DNA of 64,000 nucleotides, from positions 1 to 64,000 of the forward strand of contig CAYVFI010000018.1 in NCBI GenBank assembly GCA_964450955.1, written 5' to 3'. Below, one piece after another: positions 35,195 through 44,888 of the stretch. The first letter of the stretch is position 1. Each line of letters opens with the position of its first letter. Source of the stretch: CAYNWT01 sp964450955 (GTDB lineage Bacteria; Planctomycetota; Planctomycetia; Planctomycetales; Planctomycetaceae). The notes beneath the pieces are model-generated. The model was not told the origin of the DNA. It worked only from the letters and a program-made list of their open reading frames with translations, and did not search any database. Position numbers and translations under genes: made by a program.

Positions 35195-35752
35195 TCAGAA
35201 CCCGCAACTAAACTTCCTGAACCGCGCCGCCAGCACGTAGATCGTGACCGCATACACAAGCACAATCACAATCGGCACCGCCACAAACCGATGGTCCGGT
35301 AGCAGGTAATACACGATGACAATCAGAACCGTTCGCGTCACGCCATGAAACAAGCCAACCCAATGGCCGGCGAGCGCTGAAAACGGGATCCACATCAACC
35401 CTGTCAGGATGCCGACAGACATCGGAAGAGAAGACGCTTCCTGTTGAAAGAACGGTATCGCAATCGAATACACCGCGACCGCCTGAACCACCGTCAGCAT
35501 AAAGATGCGATCGAACAGGCTTCCTTTGCGTTCGCGGCCCAGCAGGTCTTCGCCCGTGAATTTCGCAATGCCAATGCCAAGGTAGAAAATCACGCCCGTA
35601 CCGATGTAGATCGCCCAAACGGCAGCAAACGTACTCGCGAAAGCACCAACCAACCCAATACCTGTCCACGCAATCGCTCCAGCAATGGGCATCGCCATGA
35701 ATTTGCTCTGACGGAAATGCGCAAGCTGAGCGTCAATGGAATCTGAAGTCAT
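35195..35752 (-). CDS. Small polytopic membrane protein (DUF7010-like)
   Basis: The 185-residue product has about five or six hydrophobic segments ('PIAGAIAWTGIGLVGAFAST', 'VWAIYIGTGVIFYLGIGIA', 'VGILTGLMWIPFSALAGHWVG', 'TVLIVIVYYLLP', 'VAVPIVIVLVYAVTIYVLA') and a 'FHGVTRT' motif. It resembles a family of bacterial membrane proteins of unknown function (DUF7010 in my recollection). The frame is open from 35962, but that would overlap the start of metG on the other strand and prepend non-conserved sequence, so I chose ATG 35752. The role is unknown. Confidence 0.65.
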   Translation of the reverse strand: MTSDSIDAQLAHFRQSKFMAMPIAGAIAWTGIGLVGAFASTFAAVWAIYIGTGVIFYLGIGIAKFTGEDLLGRERKGSLFDRIFMLTVVQAVAVYSIAIPFFQQEASSLPMSVGILTGLMWIPFSALAGHWVGLFHGVTRTVLIVIVYYLLPDHRFVAVPIVIVLVYAVTIYVLAARFRKFSCGF

Positions 35753-35955
35753 GAGGTTCTCTGAAGGCGGTCTACCAAGGCAGAAACATGTGCTTCGCCC
35801 GAACACAGCAAATATTGGTTCCAACAGGCTCTGGCTGAACCAAAACGCGGCGACCTTGTCCCTCAATCGGTGCGTCAGTCGCCCTGCAACCACACGTTGC
35901 CCAAGGTGCCAAGGTCCGATACGCTGCCGGTTCGACACACGAAAGGCCCACTCAG

Positions 35956-38127
35956 ATGACACAGCGGCAAATCCTCGTCACATCCGCGTTGCCCTACGCG
36001 AATGGACATATCCACATCGGCCACCTGGTCGAGTACATCCAGACCGACATCTGGGTGCGCTTTCAGAAGCTGCGAGGCAACCGGTGCATCTACATCTGCG
36101 CCGACGACACGCACGGCACGGCCATCATGATTCGAGGCCAAAAGGAAGGCCGAACCGAAGCGGAAGTCATCGCCGAGATGAGCGAGTCGCATCAGGCCGA
36201 CTTTGCTGGGTTCGACATCGAATTTGACAACTTCGGCAGCACCAACAGCGACGAGAACCGCGAACTCTGCGCCGAACTTTGGACGTCTATCCGAGCCGCC
36301 GGGTTGGTCAAAGAAAAAGACGTCGATCAACTATTCGATCCCGAAGCAGGAACCTTCCTGGCAGACCGGTTCGTCCGCGGAACCTGTCCCAAACCCGACT
36401 GCGGAGCCGAAAATCAACCAGGCGACAACTGCAGCAAGTGCGGCGCCACCTACACACCCGCCGAACTCATCAACCCAAAAAGCGCACTCTCGGACGCGAC
36501 TCCCGAAGTGCGAACCGCCAAGCACTTATTCATCGAACTCGAACAGTTGCGTCCGTTTCTTACCGAATGGACGCAGTCTGGTAAGCACCTGCAGCCGGAA
36601 GTTGCCAACTACCTGAAAGGCCACTTCCTTGGCGACGAACTTCGCGACTGGGACATCTCCCGGCCCGACCCGTACTTCGGGTTCGAGATCCCCGATAGTC
36701 CCGGCAACTATTGGTACGTCTGGTTCGACGCTCCAATCGGTTACATCGCATCGACGAAACAGTGGTGTGAAGCGAACGGTGAGAACCTCGACGACTGGTG
36801 GAAAAACGATAAGACGGAAATCCACCACTTCATTGGCAAAGACATCACGTACTTCCACACATTGTTCTGGCCCGGCATGCTCAAGACAGCCGGTTTCAAC
36901 CTGCCAGAAAAAGTTCACATCCACGGTTTCCTGACTGTGAACGGCGAGAAGATGTCCAAGTCGACGGGCACCTTCGTCATGGCCTCCACATACCTCAAGC
37001 ACCTGCCCGCGCAAGCGCTTCGATACTACTACGCCACGAAGCTGGGCCCAAAGCTAAGCGACCTGGACCTCAACGGCGAAGAGTTCGTCACGAAAGTGAA
37101 CTCTGACCTGGTCAACAAAGTCGTAAACCTAGCCAGCCGCAGTGCGAAGTTTGTGCAGAGTGTCGGTCTGTCGGAAACGTATCCGGACGACGGAGGCTTG
37201 TTCGAATTCGCTGCCAGCGAGGCTGACGAAATCGCCGAAGCCTACGAACAATGCGACTTCAACCGCGCGATGCGCGAGATCATGGCTCTGTCTGATCGAG
37301 CGAACAAGTACTTCGACGAAAAGCAGCCGTGGACATTCCGCAAAGACGAGTCACGTCAGGACGAGCTCCGCGACGTGTGCACGGTCGGGCTAAACCTATT
37401 CCGACAATTGGTCGTGTATTTGTCACCGGTTCTGCCGCAACTGGCAAAGCAAACTGAAGAACTACTCAACACACCAATCGCGAGTTGGGACGAAGTCAAG
37501 ACACCGCTGACCGGAACCGCCGTCAGCAAATTCAAACACCTCATGAAACGAATCGAACAGAGTCAGGTAGACGCAATGACTGAAGAAAGCCAGGAAGCCG
37601 CCGCTGCTGAGAGCACCGAAACCAGTGCCCCACAGTTTCACGAAGCCGACACATGGAAAGATGGCGGCGAACCGCTGGCTGCGGAACCGATCGGCGAAGG
37701 CGCCACTCCACGCCTGGTCCTAAAAAAACAGGACGACATGGAGAAGGCTCAGGAACTCCTAAGACAAAACGGCATCAAGTGTTCCATCGAAACCGGCCCG
37801 GAATGCTCGATTACCGACTTCATCAATATCGACCTCCGCGTCGCTCGGATCATCGAATGCAATCACGTTGAAGGCGCTGAAAAGCTTCTGCAGCTGACGT
37901 TGTCGCTCGGCGGTGGTGAAACCCGCAACGTCTTCGCCGGCATCAAGGCGGCCTACGAACCGGAAAAACTTATCGGACGCCAGGTCATCTGCGTCGCCAA
38001 CTTGAAGCCTCGCAAAATGAAGTTCGGCCTCAGCGAAGGCATGGTCGCCGCCTGCGGCCCCGGCGGCAGCGAAGTCTTCCTCCTAAACCCGGACGAAGGC
38101 GCCCAACCCGGCATGCGCGTTCACTGA
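35956..38127 (+). CDS. metG: Methionyl-tRNA synthetase
   Basis: A 723-residue class I synthetase charging tRNA-Met. The HIGH motif is 'HIHIGHL' (about residue 21), the connective zinc domain has 'CPKPDCGAENQPGDNCSKCGA' (four Cys), and 'GEKMSKSTGTF' is the KMSKS loop. An Ala/Glu/Ser-rich linker (about 550-610) joins the anticodon-binding domain to a C-terminal EMAP-II/Trbp111-type tRNA-binding domain ('DFINIDLRVARIIECNHVEGAEKLLQ', about 615-723) that promotes dimerisation. The domain order and length match E. coli-type MetG. A short inverted-repeat element lies after the gene. Confidence 0.96.
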   Translation: MTQRQILVTSALPYANGHIHIGHLVEYIQTDIWVRFQKLRGNRCIYICADDTHGTAIMIRGQKEGRTEAEVIAEMSESHQADFAGFDIEFDNFGSTNSDENRELCAELWTSIRAAGLVKEKDVDQLFDPEAGTFLADRFVRGTCPKPDCGAENQPGDNCSKCGATYTPAELINPKSALSDATPEVRTAKHLFIELEQLRPFLTEWTQSGKHLQPEVANYLKGHFLGDELRDWDISRPDPYFGFEIPDSPGNYWYVWFDAPIGYIASTKQWCEANGENLDDWWKNDKTEIHHFIGKDITYFHTLFWPGMLKTAGFNLPEKVHIHGFLTVNGEKMSKSTGTFVMASTYLKHLPAQALRYYYATKLGPKLSDLDLNGEEFVTKVNSDLVNKVVNLASRSAKFVQSVGLSETYPDDGGLFEFAASEADEIAEAYEQCDFNRAMREIMALSDRANKYFDEKQPWTFRKDESRQDELRDVCTVGLNLFRQLVVYLSPVLPQLAKQTEELLNTPIASWDEVKTPLTGTAVSKFKHLMKRIEQSQVDAMTEESQEAAAAESTETSAPQFHEADTWKDGGEPLAAEPIGEGATPRLVLKKQDDMEKAQELLRQNGIKCSIETGPECSITDFINIDLRVARIIECNHVEGAEKLLQLTLSLGGGETRNVFAGIKAAYEPEKLIGRQVICVANLKPRKMKFGLSEGMVAACGPGGSEVFLLNPDEGAQPGMRVH

Positions 38128-38166
38128 TCAGCCTGCTCAAGCTATCAAAAAACGTCCGACATTCTC

Positions 38167-38300
38167 GTACTTGGGGCCCCCGAGCCCCAAGGTCTTCGGA
38201 CGTATGTAGCTCGCACGCCTTTGATCGATGGGCAGCGTGAATCGGGAGATTATTCAGGTGGCAAATCGCTCATGCCTGGGGCTCGGAGGCCCGCAAGTAC
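38167..38300. repeat. Inverted-repeat element, copy 2 (about 134 bp)
   Basis: Arms at 38167-38190 (starting GTACTTGGGGCCCCCGAG) and 38275-38300 (ending CGGAGGCCCGCAAGTAC) match the arms of the element at 20567-20702. The right arm is identical to copy 1 over the last 22 bases, and the left arm has drifted at about three positions. As with copy 1, it fills the gap between convergent genes (metG and the ankyrin gene). The internal 84 bp are only loosely similar. Confidence 0.75.
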
Positions 38301-38318
38301 GGGGCACGTATCCGGGCC

Positions 38319-39848
38319 CTATTTTCCGCTACCGGCATTCTTCGAACCAGACTTCGACTTACCTGTGGGCTTCTTCTCAGGCTCCCACTTTTGATCTGGT
38401 GCCTTTTGTTTCGATGCCGCCGTCGCGCGAACTCCGAGCGCTTTGGTTATGGCGGCGATGGTTGCTTTGTCTGGCTTCACGCTGCCCGGACGGTTGCCTT
38501 TGGCGATCAGCAACGGAGTCCAGCCGTACTTGTTCTTGTGATCCCACTTGGCGGGATCGGCTCCAAGCGAGACAAGTAACTCAACGATGTCCGGATAGCA
38601 CCGATAGGCGGCTCCGTGCATCGCGGTTTCGCGTTTCTTGTCGATGTGATTCACGTCCAGCCCGAGGCTGTGCAGCCACCGAACAGCTTGCGTGACTTCT
38701 TCGACGGTTCCTGGATGTTCGCCGACATGATGGTTGCCGATACCGGCTGCGGCCATCAGAGCCGAGCAGTTGTCCGCGTTCGTGATTCGCGGATCGGCGC
38801 CCAGTTCCAACAGAAGTTTCATGTATGGGATGTCGACCGTTTGGCTTGCCATGAGAAACGGTGTGGCTCCCTTTGGGTTGAGCTTCCCTTTTCCTGCACT
38901 TCCACGACGAAGCTTCAAATTGACGTCCGCGCCCGCTTTCACCAGCTTGCGAACAAACTGCATCGCTGATGTTTTACCAGCAACTCTTGGACCGGGATCA
39001 CCGAAGGCATCGTCGCCGTTTTGTGGTCTGCGAACCCAGGCCAGGGCGTGCAGTGGAGCGTACCCGCTGGTTTGTTCGTTCGGATCGGCTCCGTGTTCGA
39101 CCAGCTTCAAAGCCAGATCGTAGTGAGCACTTTCGACGGCCAGCATGAGTGCCGTCATGCCTTTACGCGGGTTCCGATCGTTCGTCTTGCTCGGCGACAT
39201 CGCATAGTCCAGCTTCGCACCGTTTTCGATGAGAACCATGGCGGCGTCAATTGAACCGGCCCGGCAGGCGAACATCAGCGCGTTGAAGCCCGAACTGAGT
39301 TGTCGATCTCTATTGGCTCCTGCATCGAGAAGAATCGAAACCACGTCGGCGTGCCCAGCATCTGCAGCCCACATCAATGCGGTCTGTCCTTTTCGCTGGT
39401 CCGCATCGACCTTTGCACCGTACTTTACCAACGCTTTTACCGTGCGTACATTTCCGCCGCGCGCGGCGTGCATGAGACAGCTGACGTCGCCCGCGGCTCG
39501 TTTGTCCGGATCTGCTCCGGCTTCAAGCAACACAATGGCCAGCGATGAGTCCCGCTTCGCGCAAGCGATCAACAGTGGCGTGATGGAATAATCGTTGCTG
39601 GCATTCGGGTCTGCTTTCTTATCGAGCAGGCGTTTCGTCCAGTCGAGGTTTTCGTGCTGAACGGCCCAGTGCAGTGCGGTCATTCCATCTGGCAGACGAT
39701 GTCGGACGTCGGCTGATTCGAACAGCGACTCAGCAACAGACCACTTTTCTGCTTTGATCGCATCGACAAATTGCGACGAGTCGTTCGCCACGACAGCCGT
39801 GGGGAGGACTGCCAGAATAGTGATGATCGTCAGGCTCACTTGCCGCAT
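38319..39848 (-). CDS. Secreted ankyrin-repeat protein
   Basis: The 509-residue product has a signal peptide (about 21 residues, VLPTAVVA). About a dozen ankyrin repeats run from residue 55 to 460, with repeated 'GxTALxxAxxxGHxxVVxxLLDxGAxxxxx' units. The best examples are 'GQTALMWAADAGHADVVSILLDAGA' and 'GFNALMFACRAGSIDAAMVLIENGA'. The tail is Lys/Ser/Gly-rich. It is a protein-protein interaction scaffold exported from the cytoplasm, and no other domain is present. It lies just upstream of the DUF1552 gene on the same strand, with a 33-bp gap from that gene's stop. Confidence 0.88.
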   Translation of the reverse strand: MRQVSLTIITILAVLPTAVVANDSSQFVDAIKAEKWSVAESLFESADVRHRLPDGMTALHWAVQHENLDWTKRLLDKKADPNASNDYSITPLLIACAKRDSSLAIVLLEAGADPDKRAAGDVSCLMHAARGGNVRTVKALVKYGAKVDADQRKGQTALMWAADAGHADVVSILLDAGANRDRQLSSGFNALMFACRAGSIDAAMVLIENGAKLDYAMSPSKTNDRNPRKGMTALMLAVESAHYDLALKLVEHGADPNEQTSGYAPLHALAWVRRPQNGDDAFGDPGPRVAGKTSAMQFVRKLVKAGADVNLKLRRGSAGKGKLNPKGATPFLMASQTVDIPYMKLLLELGADPRITNADNCSALMAAAGIGNHHVGEHPGTVEEVTQAVRWLHSLGLDVNHIDKKRETAMHGAAYRCYPDIVELLVSLGADPAKWDHKNKYGWTPLLIAKGNRPGSVKPDKATIAAITKALGVRATAASKQKAPDQKWEPEKKPTGKSKSGSKNAGSGK

Positions 39849-39881
39849 AACTTACCTTGAGGGGTTCGACTTCGGGCCGGC

Positions 39882-41246
39882 CTAAACACTCACAGGATCA
39901 AACAGCTCATCCACCTGACGTGTGCTGTCGGAGAACGTTTCCAGTGGCACGCCAACTTTGTTGAGCAGCGTGAGGTGCAGGTTCGAAAGCGGTTCGGGTT
40001 TCTCGTAACGGATGTGACGTCCGCCTCGCATTTTCCCGGCGGCTCCACCGGCAACCACGATGGGAAGGTTGCTGTGGTCGTGCTTGTCCGGGTCACCCAT
40101 GCCGCTGCCGTACATGTACAGCGAATGATCCAGCAGCGTTCCGTCTGCTTCCGGAGTCGCCTGCATCTTCTCCAGGAATTCTGCAAACAGTGAGACGTGG
40201 AAGCGATTGATCTTCGCCATCTTTTCAAGCTTCTCGGGGTTGCGACCATGGTGCGTCACCGGGTGATGCGGTTCGGCCACGCCGATTTCCGGATAGCTGC
40301 GCGTGCTGGCTTCGCGGGCCAGCTGGAACGAAACGACGCGTGTGATGTCGCCGCGGAACGCCAGCAGTTGCAGGTCAAACATCAAACGAGCGTGATCAGC
40401 GTACTCAGCCGGAACCCCCACCGGACGATCAAGATCAGGCAGCGGATTGTCTTTCGCCGTGGATTCCGCTTTCGCAATGCGACGTTCGACCTCACGGATA
40501 CTGTCGAGGTACTCGTCAATACGGTTCGAATCTTCCGCGCCGACACGCGACTTCATCCGTTGAATTTCGCTGACAACCGAGTCCAACAAACTGGCGCGAC
40601 TCTTTAGCGCGGCCGCTCGTTGTTCGGGGGTTCCACCTTCGCAGAATAGTGACTCGAACACAATTCGCGGGTGGGCTTCGGAAGGCAGCGGTGTTGTTGG
40701 AGACGACCAGGACAGATTGTTTTGATAGACGCACGCGTAGCCGTTGTCGCACTGGCCGACGGTCGAAAGCAAGTCCATGGACAGTTCGAGCGATGGCAAC
40801 TGAGTCCCCTGCCCGATTTGCTTTGCCGCGACCTGATCCACGGTGGTTCCAAGATAGTAGTCGCTGCTCTCCGTCAACTTCGCCCGCGCGGCGCTAAGGA
40901 ACGCGCTGTTGCTGGTCGCGTGAGAACCGGGATACGCGTTCTGCAAGTCCATGCCCGTGATGACGGTGACCTGCTTCTTCACCTTCTCCAGCGGAGTCAG
41001 ACTGAACGGCAGCGTGTTGAGGTCGGATGTTTTTGGAATCCACTTCGCCGGGTTGAAACCCATTGGGATGTAGACGTACCCGATGCGACGAAGTTTGCTG
41101 GCCGCCGCTGCTGTGTGTTCGGCCGCAGTCAGGCTGGGCAACATCGCGTCCAGCAGCGGCAGCGAAATAGCCGCACCCATGCCGCGCAAGACGGTTCGCC
41201 GCGACAGATGCTTTCGCGAAATGAATGTGCCGAATTGGTTAGTCAT
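39882..41246 (-). CDS. DUF1552 protein with Tat signal
   Basis: The 454-residue product has a twin-arginine signal ('SRRTVLRGMGAAISLPLLDAML'). It contains the DUF1552 pattern 'GYVYIPMGFNPAKWIP', 'VTGMDLQNAYPGSHATSNSAFLSAA' and the C-terminal 'MYGSGMGDPDKHDHSNLPIVVAGGAAGKMRGGRHI'. This family sits beside DUF1592 cytochrome genes throughout planctomycetes and has no proven activity. ATG 41246 overlaps the end of the DUF1592 gene (ATGACTAA). The two are therefore coupled and probably act together outside the cytoplasmic membrane. Confidence 0.88.
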   Translation of the reverse strand: MTNQFGTFISRKHLSRRTVLRGMGAAISLPLLDAMLPSLTAAEHTAAAASKLRRIGYVYIPMGFNPAKWIPKTSDLNTLPFSLTPLEKVKKQVTVITGMDLQNAYPGSHATSNSAFLSAARAKLTESSDYYLGTTVDQVAAKQIGQGTQLPSLELSMDLLSTVGQCDNGYACVYQNNLSWSSPTTPLPSEAHPRIVFESLFCEGGTPEQRAAALKSRASLLDSVVSEIQRMKSRVGAEDSNRIDEYLDSIREVERRIAKAESTAKDNPLPDLDRPVGVPAEYADHARLMFDLQLLAFRGDITRVVSFQLAREASTRSYPEIGVAEPHHPVTHHGRNPEKLEKMAKINRFHVSLFAEFLEKMQATPEADGTLLDHSLYMYGSGMGDPDKHDHSNLPIVVAGGAAGKMRGGRHIRYEKPEPLSNLHLTLLNKVGVPLETFSDSTRQVDELFDPVSV

Positions 41247-43740
41247 GGGCGGTTCCAGTGGCGGTTGATTTGGACGCGGTCTTGTATTGTGATCGATAAT
41301 TGAACGGACGACTGTTGATAATTCCTCGAATAAGTGAGGAAAAACGGAAGTCGTCGTCTTTGGCGTCGGCAACGATCTTTCGCACGGCAGCAGCGTCTCG
41401 GTGGTCAACACCCCGCCCTAACCCGAATGTCATTAGCTTTTCGACCAGGCAGCTAACAAACATTTCCGGCCGGTTAAGCAGACTTTGTTCCAGATCCTGA
41501 ACGCTGCTAACCGCGGTTCCATCGGGAAGCACGCCTGCCGAATCTATCGAGTCGTCAAAGTCGAACGCACGCCAGCGACCGACGGCATCGAAGTTATCCA
41601 GCGCGAAGCCAACCGGGTCCATCAAGTTGTGGCACGCCGCGCAGGCGGTGTCGTTTCGGTGTTGGGCCAATCGTTCTCTGAACGTCGATGCCACGATTGC
41701 AGACTTCTCTTTCAGTGTGGGTACGTTGGGAGGCGGCGGTGGTGCTGGCGTGCCAACGATGTTCTCCAGCACCCAGTTGCCGCGAATCGATGGCGAGGTG
41801 CGCGTGGCGTACGACGTCACCGACAGAATGCTGCCGTGTCGCAACAGGCCGCCGCGGTGTGAGTTCTTCGGAACCGTAACGCGCCGGAAGTGGCTGCCGA
41901 GGACGCCCGGAATGTCGTAGTGAACCGCCAGACGATCGTTGAGGAATGTGGAGTCGCTACTGATGAGATCCATCACGCTTTTGTCCGACCGAATGACCTC
42001 GCGAACCAGCGATTCGGTTTCCATCCGGAACGCTCGGCGGAGGTTCTCATCGAAGTCGGGAAAGGCGCGTAGGTCTGGCTTCACGCCATCCAGGTTCCGG
42101 AGATACAGCCATTGCGATGCAAAGTTTGTGACCAGACTATCGCTGCGCTGGTCAGCCAACATGCGGTCGATTTGTTCGCTGAGAGTCTTCTTGTCGCTGA
42201 GCGAATTCTGTTTGGCCAGATCAAGCAAAACATCGTCCGGGCCGCTGCTCCACAAGAAAAACGACAGGCGCGAAGCGAGTTCTGTATCGCTAATGCGGTG
42301 GAGTCCAGGCTGCTTTGACGTGCGTTCCAGTCGGAACAGAAAGTTTGGGTTCACCAGGATTGAAGCGATGCCGCGTTCGATTCCGAACTCAAAGGTCTCG
42401 CGCCACTTCGCTTTGGCCGCCTGTGTGATCCGGGCTTTCGACGTTGTCACACTTGTGCCCTGAATCGCTTCTTTGAAGAACCGCAATGGCAACGCAAGGT
42501 CGTCGTCATCGATTGCTCGCCGATACGCGCGACTTAACAGCGGCGTGAAAATCTTCCGGGCTGCCAGTAATTGAGCCTCAAGCGATTCGTCGGCCGGGTT
42601 CGCGGTGAAGATTGTGTGCCGGCTTGGCGTTGTTGCGTCGGCCAGTGGCCTGGTCGCTGTGTCAGTTGAATTATTAGTTGCCAGCGGGCCAACGATGCTG
42701 ACTTCGTACAGCGCGGGTTGTTGTCGTGGGTGACGATGCCGGTTGTAGGCCGCATCGAACGGTTTGCGTTTTATCTCGCTAAGTGAGAACCCCTTGTCGA
42801 CAAACGCGACTGCGATTTCTCGTGGGCCCGCGTCGATGTGGAACCGGATTTTCAGATTGGCGTCAACCTGACTGAAGTCCTTGCGGTCCTTCGAACGTTT
42901 GATTTGAAACCGATGCTTGCGACTGAGGTCCACCAGCACGTCCAGTTCGTGTGTGCCGTTTAGCCCTTCCACTTTTTCGTCACGGTCGCGGGTCAGACGG
43001 ATCGCAACTTCGTAAGTACCCGATTCGGCAAACGTGTGTTTGATGTTAGTCCCGCCCCGCGTTCCCAGCGGTAGTCCTCGAAGGTGTTGTTCCTGCGTGA
43101 GGTCCGGCGGTAGTCGGACGGTCAGACCCACCGGAATGTTGGTTCGTCGGCCGACAGCGATACGGCTTAACTTCTCAGCCGCCGTGACGTACCGGTTCAT
43201 CAACACCGGTGACAGAGTGCCCAGCGTAATGTTGTCGAAGCCCTGGCTGGATTCGTCTTTGGGAATCCACTGCTTCGCGTCCACTTTAATACTTAGCAGG
43301 TCGCGAATACTGTTCTCGTACTCCGTCCGCGTGAGCCGGCGCAGCGAATCAACGTGTGGGATTGCCGGCTGCGATAAATCAATCTCGTCCAGAACCTTTG
43401 CCATCGCCGCTTCGATGCGACGGTATTCCGCTTCGTCAGGCCGGTCCGAATCCGGCGGCGGCATCTGACGCGTTCTAAGCCGCTTAAAGATGTGTTCCCA
43501 CTGCTTGCGAACACCGTCGGCTTTCCAATCGACCGCCGAAAAACTTTGCGACTCAAGATTCAGATCTCGAGTCGGTTCGGTCTCACCATGACAGTCAACG
43601 CAGTACTTTTGAACGAACCCATCGATCCGCAGTTCGTCCGCGTTGGGCTTCGCTGTCTGCCACGCAGCCGCGGTGTTGTGCAGCACTGCTAACAGAAGCA
43701 AGCTGGCTATCGCGGGATGAAGCTTTCGACGTGGACGCAT
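41239..43740 (-). CDS. DUF1592/DUF1588/DUF1595 cytochrome c-type protein
   Basis: An 833-residue exported protein with a signal peptide ('PAIASLLLLAVLHNTAAAW') and a haem-binding CVDCH motif ('FVQKYCVDCHGETEPTRDLN'). The DUF1587, DUF1592, DUF1588 and DUF1585 modules follow in the usual planctomycete order. Recognisable segments are 'RLTRTEYENSIRDLL', 'LASRLSFFLWSSGPDD', 'HRGGLLRHGSILSVTSYATRTSP' and 'FDAVGRWR'. A second CAACH site ('NDTACAACHNLMDP') suggests another haem. It forms a translationally coupled pair with the DUF1552 gene. The biochemical role is unproven; degradation of complex polysaccharides has been proposed from genomics. Confidence 0.88.
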   Translation of the reverse strand: MRPRRKLHPAIASLLLLAVLHNTAAAWQTAKPNADELRIDGFVQKYCVDCHGETEPTRDLNLESQSFSAVDWKADGVRKQWEHIFKRLRTRQMPPPDSDRPDEAEYRRIEAAMAKVLDEIDLSQPAIPHVDSLRRLTRTEYENSIRDLLSIKVDAKQWIPKDESSQGFDNITLGTLSPVLMNRYVTAAEKLSRIAVGRRTNIPVGLTVRLPPDLTQEQHLRGLPLGTRGGTNIKHTFAESGTYEVAIRLTRDRDEKVEGLNGTHELDVLVDLSRKHRFQIKRSKDRKDFSQVDANLKIRFHIDAGPREIAVAFVDKGFSLSEIKRKPFDAAYNRHRHPRQQPALYEVSIVGPLATNNSTDTATRPLADATTPSRHTIFTANPADESLEAQLLAARKIFTPLLSRAYRRAIDDDDLALPLRFFKEAIQGTSVTTSKARITQAAKAKWRETFEFGIERGIASILVNPNFLFRLERTSKQPGLHRISDTELASRLSFFLWSSGPDDVLLDLAKQNSLSDKKTLSEQIDRMLADQRSDSLVTNFASQWLYLRNLDGVKPDLRAFPDFDENLRRAFRMETESLVREVIRSDKSVMDLISSDSTFLNDRLAVHYDIPGVLGSHFRRVTVPKNSHRGGLLRHGSILSVTSYATRTSPSIRGNWVLENIVGTPAPPPPPNVPTLKEKSAIVASTFRERLAQHRNDTACAACHNLMDPVGFALDNFDAVGRWRAFDFDDSIDSAGVLPDGTAVSSVQDLEQSLLNRPEMFVSCLVEKLMTFGLGRGVDHRDAAAVRKIVADAKDDDFRFSSLIRGIINSRPFNYRSQYKTASKSTATGTAHD

Positions 43741-43852
43741 TGAGTTCTCTTCGTCTGGTTCCGTGCCGTCCATCCCAGTCTAACGCGGAGCCAACCTGAG
43801 TGCAGTAGCGATTGCAGCCAGACCTGCACTTCCTCTGTTTGAATCGAACCAG

Positions 43853-44869
43853 TTACCAATCGGCCAGGAATGCCCCCACGTTGCGGCCCAACGCATCAAT
43901 CGCATAGCCGCCTTCCATGACGATGGCTGTTGGCAGACCGATTTGGCTGATGGCCGAACCCAATTTTGTGAAGTCATCGGTGGTCAGCCCGAACGTACTA
44001 ATCGGGTCTTCGCAAAACGTGTCGGCTCCAAAAGGAACCACGATGGCATCAGGACCGAAGTCGTTGATTGTCTGCAAAGCACTGCCGATTGCGGCTTCAA
44101 ATTGGTCCCACGCGGTCCCATCCGGCAAGCAGATGTTGCGGTTTGTCCCTAATCCTTCGCCGGTCCCGGTTTCGTGTTCGTACCCGCAGAAGTACGGGTA
44201 CGCGATCTTCGGATCGGCGTGCAGAGAAATCGTCAGCACGTCACCACGTTCGTAGAAGATGCTTTGCGTGCCGTTGCCGTGGTGATAATCAACATCCAGA
44301 ACCGCAACTCTGTTGGCTCCCAGATGCAGAAACTGTTCGACCGCCAAAGCCGCCGTGTTAAAGAAGCAATACCCACCAAACGCCGCGCGTTCTGCGTGAT
44401 GCCCTGGCGGACGACACAGTGAGAACACCGGCGCGCCAGCCTGCCACGCTTCGGTAGCAGCCGTCATCGCACAACCGGCCGATGCGACAATGGTCTCCCA
44501 TGTTCCCGCCGCAATCGTGGTCCCCGCGTCGAACGAGTAATAACCAAGACGGCCGAAAATGCTGTCGGGAACTTCCGCCGTCATCATGCGGCTGGGCCAA
44601 ACATGCGGAACCATCGCGCCATCGGCTCCAAGATCGGTCCACTGGTCGTACACCGTCTTCAGAAACTCAACGTAGTCCGCAGCATGCACGCGTTCCAAAA
44701 CCGAAAGGTCAAACGCTTCAGGTTCTCTGAAAGTAAACGAACCCTTCCGCAGTTCATTCACGATCGACTCAACACGAGCCGGGCTTTCAAACGGCGACAA
44801 CGTTTGGCCCCGATGCATCTCAACTTCCGGAGCGTGTTTGAACACCGCTTCATCGTGAACGACCAACAT
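43853..44869 (-). CDS. Histone deacetylase/acetoin utilisation family deacetylase
   Basis: A 338-residue Zn-dependent deacetylase of the AcuC/class II HDAC family. It has the catalytic pair in 'RPPGHHAERAAFGGYCFFN', zinc ligands in 'VAVLDVDYHHGNGTQ' (Asp, His) and 'FGADTF', and 'ISLHADPKIAYPYFCGYEHETGTG'. It is predicted to remove acetyl groups from protein lysines or small molecules (polyamines, acetoin); the substrate is unknown. Two starts are possible: 44884 and 44869. GGGAGA lies 7 nt before ATG 44869, which I chose. The preceding sulfatase stops at 44889, so the two genes are adjacent or overlapping, an unusual pairing. Confidence 0.85.
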   Translation of the reverse strand: MLVVHDEAVFKHAPEVEMHRGQTLSPFESPARVESIVNELRKGSFTFREPEAFDLSVLERVHAADYVEFLKTVYDQWTDLGADGAMVPHVWPSRMMTAEVPDSIFGRLGYYSFDAGTTIAAGTWETIVASAGCAMTAATEAWQAGAPVFSLCRPPGHHAERAAFGGYCFFNTAALAVEQFLHLGANRVAVLDVDYHHGNGTQSIFYERGDVLTISLHADPKIAYPYFCGYEHETGTGEGLGTNRNICLPDGTAWDQFEAAIGSALQTINDFGPDAIVVPFGADTFCEDPISTFGLTTDDFTKLGSAISQIGLPTAIVMEGGYAIDALGRNVGAFLADW

Positions 44870-44888
44870 TCCTGATTCTCCCATCGGC

